Source: Sphingomonadaceae bacterium (GTDB lineage: Bacteria; Pseudomonadota; Alphaproteobacteria; Sphingomonadales; Sphingomonadaceae). Taken from it: a DNA stretch of 64,000 bases. The stretch spans positions 591,908 to 655,907 of the forward strand of contig JACKKZ010000003.1 of NCBI GenBank assembly GCA_024236195.1, in the 5' to 3' direction. This document shows, piece after piece, positions 53,238-62,123 of this stretch. The position numbers and the translations under genes were made by a program. The first letter of the stretch is position 1. Every line of letters begins with the position of its first letter. A model generated the notes under the pieces. That model worked only from the letters and a program-made list of their open reading frames with translations. It searched no databases and was not told the origin of the DNA.

Positions 53238-55039
53238 CACGCGGCCTCCCGTTCCCAGAGCGATGGGTAAGCGCTGAGCTCCCACGCGACGGACACTGCC
53301 AAAAGCGCATCTCTCAATAGGTCTGGCGAAACCCCTTCCGGGCGCATACGCGGATCTGCCAGAGCAGGCAGAGGATTTGCCCTGGCGTTCCGGAAGAACT
53401 CGAGCATCGTTTTTTCGCGAGACGCGATAGCGCAAAGGTTCTGTTGCAACTCCCGACACCACCTTTGCCAGTCCCGCGGGTCCAACCTTGCCTGTGTCTC
53501 ACAAAGACGCACCAGAAGTTCCATCATCCTGCGAATGGGATAGGCAGCTGGCGGAGCTTCGGTGGTATCTGAGGCGTCGGTGAGCGGCTCTTCGCCTTCC
53601 TCACCCTCATCTTCGCTGTCAGCATCACCTGGCTCGGGAAATGAGCCAAGGCTGGCAAGGATATCTTCGACCGACATATCGGAGGGGCGAGCGACAACAA
53701 GTGCTTCGGAAGAAATGACAGGCAGCCGCCAGCCGCCCTCCGCGAGTGTCACAATCGCTGGAGCCGGTGCAGGCCATGGACAAGGTGTCTGGGCCTGAGC
53801 CGCATCGACACCAATCACCATCACCGATTTGTCTTCGGGGGCCGAGAGCACCCCGTCTTGCCATATAAGCCACGCAACTGGCGGCTGGGTTTCTGGCTCA
53901 TCGGGGCGCACAAAGCCTTCCCCTTGCTGCAGGGCCTCGGGCGTCACCACATCAGTGAACTGGATCGGCAAAACAGCGGCGATACCGTTCCGCGTGTCTC
54001 TGCGTCGCGGCCATTTCAGTCCTCCCGGCAGATCGACGATCACACCTGCCTCAAGGTTTCCCCCGGCGCTTGCGGCACGCTCAAACCCGTTCATGCTCAG
54101 ATTGCCGGATCCAAGATAAGCCCGTCCCGAGGCCTCGGTCTCGCCCGACGCCAGCACCACAAATTTTGCATGCAGGCACCCATCAGTTCCATGCAAGACA
54201 GAGCGCGGAGGGCGCAAGTTCCAGCCTGCGTCAATCAAGGCACCGGCCCGGGCAGCAAGCCCCTGACAGGAGGACGGGTTAAGAAACAGGTCGAGAGCCG
54301 CTGTTTTCGTCAGGGATTTCTCCTGCACCAATGCGCGGCGCAGTCGCTCTGGCAGGCCAGCAGCACCATCGCCGTCGCTCTCGAAATAGCCAGACCCGAG
54401 GATGAGACGGTCGGCCTTCTTTTTGGTACCCAGGCGCTCGACCACCTGAGGAAACAGCGCCTGATTGCGGCTGTCGATGAAGCGGGGACGCGCGGATGAC
54501 GTGGGCAAGGCTGTGATCGCGGCCTCCAGCAGGGCGTCTGGCCGGTGCCCGTCAAAACTGCGTTCGATCAGGGCGCAATCTGCCCGCTCGCGCAGCCAGC
54601 CAAACATCTCATGCGCGGCGCGGATATCGGCAATGTCCTGTGCGTCAGGCACAGCAGAGTCCAGATCGATCGACCAGAACAGGTCGATGCTGCGAGTAAG
54701 CGGATCCTGTGTCCAGTTCCCCGTGCTGACAGCGAGGCGAATGACATAGCCATCTCCGCCGCGCTTGCGAAAACCCAGAAGCGCCACCTTGGCATGGAGA
54801 AGGTTGTAGCCGCGTCCCACGAGGCGCATCCACATCCAGGCAAGTCCCGGAACGTCCGAGATCGCATTCACGGTTGGATGGATGAAGGCGGCCAGCACCG
54901 GGCGCGCCATCTCGCCTGTGAATGTTCGGCGGATCTGCCCCAGGACCTGCCGCGTCGCGGTGAAGCCGCACATAAGGCCAAAGTCGCCATAACAATCTTC
55001 GGGCGGCATGAAGAGGGAGTAGAGCGTCGTGTTCTGCAT
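53237..55039 (-). CDS. Phospholipase D/Tdp1-like protein, defence-operon member
   Basis: The 600-residue protein has two HKD-type halves: LLHAKVALLGF (His82, Lys84) followed by STGNWT (105-110), and CLHAKFVVLAS (His290, Lys292) followed by GSGNLS (310-315). The usual Asp of the HxKxxxxD motif is missing in both halves. That is the HxK...N form seen in tyrosyl-DNA phosphodiesterases, so an end-processing nuclease or phosphodiesterase is more likely than a lipase. A very acidic linker (DADSEDEGEEGEE) lies near residue 480 before a C-terminal helical part. The gene is TGATG-coupled on both sides. Confidence 0.8.
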   Translation of the reverse strand: MQNTTLYSLFMPPEDCYGDFGLMCGFTATRQVLGQIRRTFTGEMARPVLAAFIHPTVNAISDVPGLAWMWMRLVGRGYNLLHAKVALLGFRKRGGDGYVIRLAVSTGNWTQDPLTRSIDLFWSIDLDSAVPDAQDIADIRAAHEMFGWLRERADCALIERSFDGHRPDALLEAAITALPTSSARPRFIDSRNQALFPQVVERLGTKKKADRLILGSGYFESDGDGAAGLPERLRRALVQEKSLTKTAALDLFLNPSSCQGLAARAGALIDAGWNLRPPRSVLHGTDGCLHAKFVVLASGETEASGRAYLGSGNLSMNGFERAASAGGNLEAGVIVDLPGGLKWPRRRDTRNGIAAVLPIQFTDVVTPEALQQGEGFVRPDEPETQPPVAWLIWQDGVLSAPEDKSVMVIGVDAAQAQTPCPWPAPAPAIVTLAEGGWRLPVISSEALVVARPSDMSVEDILASLGSFPEPGDADSEDEGEEGEEPLTDASDTTEAPPAAYPIRRMMELLVRLCETQARLDPRDWQRWCRELQQNLCAIASREKTMLEFFRNARANPLPALADPRMRPEGVSPDLLRDALLAVSVAWELSAYPSLWEREAA

Positions 55040-56253
55040 CAGACGGCCTCCGATCCCGCGTCACGGCTGCCCGGGTTCACCTTTCCGGACAGCTCCGTCA
55101 CCAGACAATGAAGATTGTGCAGCCGGAAAAGCTGCGGCGCGAAGGCCTCGTCCTGAGGGGGCCGGTTCTCGTCCTGGGTCTCCGAGCTGCCCCGCAACTC
55201 GCTCGCAGCCGGCCCGAGAAAAATGTGGCCTTCGCGCTGACAAATCACGGTAGAATCGCGCTCGGCCAGCCTCTGGATCAGCTGCTGATCGGACAGATTT
55301 CGGATTTCCGCGATAAATCTGCGGCTAGTCTCCTCATTGCCCTGATCGACAAGCGCGCCTTTTGCCGAGGCCAGATCTCGCAATTGTTTCAGCGGCTCGG
55401 CGGCGACTTCGGCTGCCTCCGCTTCTGACAGGCGCACAGGCTGATTATCGTCGCGAAGCTTCAGCAGGTGCTGTTCCAACTGGTCCAACACCGTCAACGC
55501 GGCATCGCGAATATCCATAAAAGCCGCTCCGGCGCGCAGATCCGACCAGTGATCCGGCGCAACCCCCGCCAATGCGGTTTCCTGGTCCAAATGCGTGGAA
55601 CTGGGGCCCGTGCCGAGGCGCGCCAGCTCCCGGCGCCGGGTCGAGCCGGGATCATTTCCGTCGAGCAATCGGGCAAGGATCAGTTTACGCACCGCTTCCG
55701 GGACAGCCCCAACCGGGGAAAGCACTGTCAGGGCCTCCTTCAGGCCATGTGGCTGCCTGCCATGCGCCCAGGCACCAAGCAAACGGCGCGGTTCTTTCAT
55801 CGCATTCAGCTCCAACAGCTCTCTGCCAGCGCTATGTATGCGGAACGCGCCGTAGCGGCTGCCCTGCACGAACCCGAGTGCGACCAGAGGCTGCACCATC
55901 GCCATGCGGATCGGCTGAACCACATAAGTTCCGCGACGCCTGAGATTGTGGAAACTGCTATCCTTCAAGCCCTGCATCTTCCTCGCCCCTCGCACGCGGC
56001 GATCCTGCGGGCCCGCGATGACTTCAAGCATGACGCGCGCTTCGACCGCGTTGCCGACAGGCAGTGCCGGCACACCAAGTTCCTCGGCGATAGAGATCGC
56101 CAGAACCGACCAAAGGATGGGCATGGGAAACCACATGCCGCCGATTCCGGGGACCGCCCGGTCATTGAAATGACGAACCGCCGCCGCAAGCCCAAGGTTC
56201 TGCTGGCGTCGTTGCGAAACCACGGTATCGGGCGCAAGTATTCCCCAGGGCAT
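55039..56253 (-). CDS. Unrecognised 404-residue protein of the defence-type operon
   Basis: No domain was recognised. The N-terminal 60 residues (LAAAVRHFNDRAVPGIGGMWFPMPILWSVLAISIAEELG) have one hydrophobic helix that may be buried rather than membrane-spanning. The rest is predicted helical, with a strongly charged C-terminal half (LRDDNQPVRLSEAEAAEVAAEPLKQLRDLAS). It starts on the last base of the AddA-like stop and ends on the PLD start, so translation is coupled across three genes. It is therefore a true component of the module, not a filler gene. A structural or specificity role is possible. Confidence 0.6.
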   Translation of the reverse strand: MPWGILAPDTVVSQRRQQNLGLAAAVRHFNDRAVPGIGGMWFPMPILWSVLAISIAEELGVPALPVGNAVEARVMLEVIAGPQDRRVRGARKMQGLKDSSFHNLRRRGTYVVQPIRMAMVQPLVALGFVQGSRYGAFRIHSAGRELLELNAMKEPRRLLGAWAHGRQPHGLKEALTVLSPVGAVPEAVRKLILARLLDGNDPGSTRRRELARLGTGPSSTHLDQETALAGVAPDHWSDLRAGAAFMDIRDAALTVLDQLEQHLLKLRDDNQPVRLSEAEAAEVAAEPLKQLRDLASAKGALVDQGNEETSRRFIAEIRNLSDQQLIQRLAERDSTVICQREGHIFLGPAASELRGSSETQDENRPPQDEAFAPQLFRLHNLHCLVTELSGKVNPGSRDAGSEAV

Positions 56254-59200
56254 CAGTTAACTCTGGCCTGTGCGAAAGCTCCCGCTGACGCGCCCTCATC
56301 TGCCAGTTCCAGCCAACCGTGATCGACCCAGAACACCGCCACGCCCTGCAGCGGATGCTGCGGGTATAGTCCGGCCAACAGTCCGGCATAGCTGGAAAGC
56401 TGTGGCCAATAGGGGCCAAACCCGTCACCGCCGCCGCCGGATTTATGGTCGATCAGCATCGCGCCTGCCGGGCCGATGGCGAGAAGGTCGAGGGCACCGG
56501 GGATCTCTGCACCCTCGGGCGTGTGGCCAAGCACCGGAATCTCGGCGCGCAGATCCGTATAGCCCTGATCGACAAGCCAGGCTTTCAGCGCCGTGGCGCG
56601 CTCGGCCACTAGCGCAAGAGTGGCGTCGTCAAGCCCGGTCGCGAGAGCCAAAGCCGGGGCCAGATCGGGCCGGGTCAGGTATGTGCGCAGCGCCAGATGC
56701 AGTGCTGTGCCGCGGTAGGCATCGTTCAGTGCCTTTGGCCAGGGTGCTCCGATGTCGATACGGCGGGACACGGGCGGCACCCCCGCGCTACGGGTTTGCG
56801 AGGGCTGCAGCCGCCAGGGTGTCAGCGGTGTCACGGGCAACGGCGCAGCGGCACCGAATCGCAGCGCTGACGCTGCCGCACCGCCTGCGTACTCGGTAAA
56901 TCCCGCCTCTTCAGGCAGTTGCGTGATCAGCGCCGGGCAATCCACGCCATTGATGCGCAGGCTGCCCGCCCCGATCTGCGGCGCGCAAGTATCGGACAGG
57001 ATATGAAACAGGTTCGTAGCCTCGGGCGCGTCTTCTTCGCGGTCCTTCAGAAAACCCGGCCATTCCAGCACCAGCCGGTCACGGGCACGGGTCAGGGCGA
57101 CATAGAGAAGGTTTTTCGCATTGGTTTCAAAATCGGCGCGGCGGTCTTCGATGAAACGGCGGGTCGCCTCGGGCGCGGCAAAGCCGGGCGTGTGGATCAG
57201 GCTCGCGGACCCCAGCACCACCGCCATATCGTCGATGCGGTCCAGGGCATCGAAACGGGTCGCAGTGGCCCCCGCACGTTCCTCAATGCCATAGTCGAAC
57301 TCGGCGACGACAGTGATCGGCCATTCCCGCCCTTTGGAGGCGTGCCAGGTGACGATCTCCACCGCCTCGGCGCTGTTGGCGGAAGGATCGGGATGACGGT
57401 CGAAATCGCGCTCGCCCCCACGGGCGTCGAGCCAGCCGAGAAAGACCTTGGCAGTCTCGCCGTGGAACCCCGAGGCGGATTTGAGATCGCGATGCGCGGC
57501 TTCGAACTCACCCGCCTCAGCCTCTAGCCGCAGAAGATCGGCGCGGGACTGGGCGGCATCGGGCTGACGTTCGGCCCAGAGACGCAGGTCGGCGGCATCC
57601 AGCACCAGATCAAGCCCCGCCCCCACCGGCAAGCGGGCCAGAATGTCCGAGAGCGCGGCCAGCCGCATCAGCACAGGGTCATCGACCAGCCGACCTTCAA
57701 TCTGGGCGGATAGCGCCTCCTGCAAGGGCAGCGGATCCGGTCCAAGCGTGCGCAAGAGCAGCCCGGCATGGATATCCGCCGGGTTAGCCGCAAAGGCGAG
57801 TGCCGCGCGAGCGGCAACGATCACCGCACTTTGCGCCCAACCATCCTCGGCGATCCGCACGGGAACGCCGCGGGCGCGCAGTTCCTCGGCATAGCGGGCG
57901 GCGGTGGTGTGGCGACAGACCAAGAGCGCGATATCCGAAGGCCGCGCCGGGCGGGCGGCCTTGCTGTGGCGGTCGGTGATCGTATCTCCATCCGTCAGAA
58001 TCCGGGCGATACGCTCGGCGATGTGTTCTGGGGCTGCGAATACTTTTGTGAGCGCCGTCCCTGCGTAGCGTTCAGCACCTCGATCGCGGGACCTGCGACC
58101 GCATCGCGGGTCGGCGCCAGCGGGTTATAGCCCTGCCCAAAGAGGCCAGCCCCCATCGCATTGACGAATTGCATGATGGCTGGGGTCGAGCGCCAGTTGC
58201 GGTCCAAAGGCTGGGTCGCATCGGGTTTGCCGCCGCCAGCGCTGTCGATAGGCGCGGATCGGCACCCTGAAACCCCATGATCGACTGTTTGACATCGCCC
58301 ACCAGCAGTGTGCGCGGCGCGTGCTGGCCCAACTGCCACAAAAGCGCGAATTGCACGGGGTTGGTGTCCTGGAATTCGTCGATGATGACGCAGTCGATCT
58401 CGTCCAGCACCGCTTGCCGCACGGCGAGGTCGGTGCGGAGCAGGTGCTCAGCCCCGGTGATCATGTCAGCAAAGTCGATCAGGCCGAGCGCCTTCTTGCG
58501 GGTCTCATAGGCCGCCATCACCTCTTGCGCGCAGGCGATTAGGCAGGACAGGTGCAGCTTAGCATCGGCCAGCGGGCCGGGATGGCAGGGCAGCACATCC
58601 GCCGCCGCCATGATCGCCGTGGCAAGGTCGTCATATCCCGCAGGCGTCTTGCTGGAGCGGTTAGAGATGAACAGGCTGCGCAGATCGTTCCAGACCTGCC
58701 AATCCCGATCCAGAAGATCGGGCGCGCGATCAACACGTTTGAAAAGCGCGAGGTTTTTCTCCAGCTTCTCGACATTGGTTTTGGCGGTGATCCCGGCCAT
58801 GCCTCCCTCGGGAAAGGCTGCGATCATGACCTGCACGGCCGTCTGCAACGCGGTGGTCGCGGCGATAGGGTCATCCAGAACCGGCCCGTAAACCGCATCC
58901 AGCCGCGTCAGTGCCGGAGCGATCAGGCCAGCGTCACGCCCCTTGTCCCCAAGGCCGCGCAAGAGGTCGATCATCGATAGCACCCGGGCGCGCAAACTGT
59001 CTTCGACCGTCTCGCCCCTCATGAAGTTCGGGGCGTAACCGAACCGCTCGGGCGCGGCCTTGATCGGGTCCAGCGCCTTGGCATGTGCCAGTGCCTGACG
59101 GATCAGCAGATCCCGCTCGGCATCGCCCAGATGGCGCGGCTGCGGCGAGGCGCCAGCCGCCAGAGCATGTTCGGTCAAAAGCCGCAGGCCCAGTCCATGT

Positions 59201-59457
59201 ATGGTCGAGACATAGGCGCGCTCGACCGCCATCGCCTCGGCGACCAGTCCATCGGCCAGAAGGCCGGCACGGATCCTTTCGCGCAACTCGCCAGCCGCGG
59301 CCTCGGTAAAGGTGACGGCAAGGATACGTTCGGGCCGGACAATGCCGCGTTTCACCCAATCGGACAGCTGGGTCTTGATGCGGTGGGTCTTGCCCGCGCC
59401 GGCACCCGCGGGAACGATGACCAGACCTTGATCTGCATTGACGGGGGCCATGGTCAT
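56253..59457 (-). pseudogene. AddA/UvrD-like helicase-nuclease with two apparent frameshifts
   Basis: The reading frame must shift by -1 twice, near 58228-58240 (GCGGCGGCAAACCC) and near 58059-58064 (CAGGGA), to give a full protein of about 1068 residues. Across the three pieces all helicase motifs are present: Walker A PAGAGAGKTHRI, IIDEFQDTNP, LVGDVKQSIMGFQGAD, LDRNWRSTPAIM, VTWHASKGREW and LLYVALTRARDRL. A RecB-type nuclease follows (GALDLLAIGPAGAMLIDHKSG ... QLSSYA). The start ATG overlaps the AddB-like stop. With both shifts the protein would be cut to 461 residues. This is either real decay or sequence error. Confidence 0.8.
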
Positions 59458-61999
59458 TCCTCCTCGAGCGTGCGGATGAAGGCGGTGACCAGGGCCGAGC
59501 CATCGGTCAGCGCATAGGGGGTGAAGCCGGCTTCTTTCTTGAAGAAGGCCGCATCCTCAGAGGTGTTCAGCACGACCCGGCCTGCACCAAGTTCGGCCAA
59601 GCGTTCCGCCAGCTTGGCTACCGCCCCGGCATTCACCGCATCGCCCATGTCGCGGGCGGGCGAGCCCTCGGGCAAGACCAGACCCGAAGTCAGCAGCCCG
59701 CCATCATTCATCAGGTGATAGGCGACCGCCACCTTGCGGCCGATCAGCGGGTCCATGCCGTCACCCTCGCGCCGCATGGGCCGCGCTATCATATCGGCGT
59801 AAAGCCCTGCCTGCAGATCCCAGCCCGCCTCCATCCGCTGCCGTCGGCCCTTGGTGCCGCTTTTCTTGTGATCGATGATCAAGAGCGCACCATCAGGCAG
59901 TTCAAGGATCGCGTCGGCCTTGCCATGCAGATTGATGCCATGCGCCTCACCGGCCAGCCAGATTTCATTGCCGATGATCTTGGCATTGAGCGCCAGCAAG
60001 TGGTCGCGCCAGCGCAGGGCCGCCGCCATGATCTCACGCTCCAAACCGCGGCGCTCCATCTCCCATGACGGGCTGCGCAGATAGCCCGCGTGACGGGTGA
60101 GCGCGCGGTCATAGGCCTCGGGGATCAGTTCTGCCAGCGCCTCGGTTTCCGGGAACGGCTGATCCTTCAGGAAGACATGCTCAAAGACATCATGGGCGAT
60201 ATTGCCCCTTGCCATCACGTCGAGTTCTTCGGTCGACCAAGACATATCCTCGGCCCCAACCTCGGCCAGAAGCCAGGCGAGCGGGCTGACAAGCAGCGTC
60301 TCGAGCCGTGAGGGCGATTGCGGTTTGGCGGTGCCGTCATCGCGCCGACGAAGGGACAGAAGGTCATGCCCCGGAAAGCAAGCTCCTCAGGCAATTCCGC
60401 GGGTTCCGGCACCGGCATCAGATGGTGATACGCAATCGGCCATTCCGCAGGGCTCTGACGCGACAGATCGGTGATCAGATCGCTGGCATCCTCAACGCCC
60501 GCCACCGCCCGCGCCACCAGCGACAACCCGGCCGAAGGTTGCAAGCGCCCGCCCGCCAGATCGCGCCATGGGATGAGGAAGGTGGCGCTGCCGGAAACCG
60601 CCTGAAGCTGTTGATCAAGTAACGCGAGGCTTTGCGCCAGCCCCTCGGCCCGACCGCGAAGGTGAACGCCGGTTCCCGCGTGTATCGCAGCGATCTCGCT
60701 GTCAAGAAACAGCGGATTGGCACGCGGGCGAGTCGGGTAAAGCCCGTCGGTGAAATCGCTGACGATCAGATGGCGGCATGGGCGCCACGGGCTTTCATGC
60801 GCGGACCAGAGGCTGACGCCTTCAAGATTGCGGTCGGGGTCCGCAACCATGGGCGGCGCGATCTGAATGCCACGCAGGATTATCTCCCAATCCGGCGTGC
60901 CTTCGCCGGGGGGGACAGTCAGCCGCGCGCGGACCTGATCGCCTTTTCCGATCCGCTCGCAGATCCGGTCCAGCAGGAATCGCAGCTGCGGCAAGCTGCC
61001 GGCCGAGGCGCGGATATCGTCCCACAGTTCCTTATGTGCGGGCGTGTCCGTGAGGATGGCGCCTCGGAAATCGCCACCCATGAGGCTTTCGGCAAGATCG
61101 CGCCCGGTCTGTGCCGCCCAGGGCATCAAGGGAGAAAGCGCGAGGCTCGCCAAGACCATAGCCGGAGTTGGCGGTCGCTTGGCCAGCGCCAGATGTAGCG
61201 CGGTCTCGCCAATGACATCTCGCTCGGGTAATTGGCCCGGAAGGCCCGAGAGCGGCACTCCCTGGGCTGAGAAAGCGCGCGCGATCTGGCGCAGATCATC
61301 GCCCGACAGCACGGCGATTTCACGGGCCGAAACGCCGGACTCAATCAGCGCCCGGGCTTGGGCGGCGGCGAAATCGGCGCAGGCGGCGGGATCGCGCAGA
61401 CCATAGAACGCGAGGCTGTCATCCAGAACCCCGGCCTCGATATCCTGCGCTGAAACACCGCCCTGCAGCGCGTGCAGGCGGCTGCCGATTGCGGCCCGGG
61501 GCGTATAGGCGCTTGCGGGAACAGTGCCGAACTCGTCCCGCAACCGGGCAAAAAGCGCCTGCAGCGCCGCAGGAGCTAGAGGATCCAGCGAACCTTCAAC
61601 CACCGGCAACGAGCCCAGGAACGACCCATGCGGCAGGGCCAGCACATGGGAAATCGGTGCCAGCCCCTCTGGCAGCGCATCCCCCAACCTTTGCCACAAC
61701 GCGACCAGCGCCAAGAGATGCCGCTTGGCGCGGCTGTCTGGCAGGTGATCGACGTTCGGCACCTTCAGATCCGGCGTGGCCAGCACAAGATCCGTCAGCG
61801 CGGCGGTCACCGCCGAGATCGTCTCGACAGGCGCATTGGCAAGACTTTCGGCCCAGACCGGGTCAGGCGCCTCGGCAATGGCACGCCCCGGCGCCCATTC
61901 GGCAGAAATGGGGGCAAGGGACAATTCGGCAAGACCGGTATCGGTTAGGCGGTATTGCAGGCCGGAGCGCGGATCAATGACGAGGAAGGGGTAGTGCAT
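59454..61999 (-). pseudogene. AddB-like protein with PD-(D/E)XK nuclease, one apparent frameshift
   Basis: A single -1 shift near 60358-60362 would join a 594-residue N-terminal part and a 263-residue C-terminal part into one protein of about 848 residues. The N-terminal part has the inactive-helicase look of AddB (ALHLALAKRPPTPAMVLASLALSPLMPWA; no Walker A). The joint would restore RRRDDGTAKPQSPSRLETLLVSPLAWLLAEVG, the AddB segment before the nuclease. The nuclease carries LHGKADAILELPDGALLIIDHKKSG, a RecB-type GxxD...DxK site. The ATG at 61999 has no clear ribosome site. The 124-bp gap to the BrxL-like gene may hold a promoter. Confidence 0.75.
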
Positions 62000-62123
62000 G
62001 AATGGCCTGCAATCTGCTGATCAGGAAAACTGTAACGAGGATGAGGGCTTGGGCATCGAGGTCGACTTCTTGCTTCCCGCCGAGCGCGTAGCCAAACCTG
62101 CACCGCCAACACGGTCGACGAAG

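Noticed and set aside
58059..58240. Programmed -1 ribosomal frameshifting in the AddA-like gene
   Set aside because: No X-XXY-YYZ slippery heptamer or strong downstream pseudoknot is evident at either break, and two recoding events in one gene is unlikely. Deletion or sequence error is simpler.
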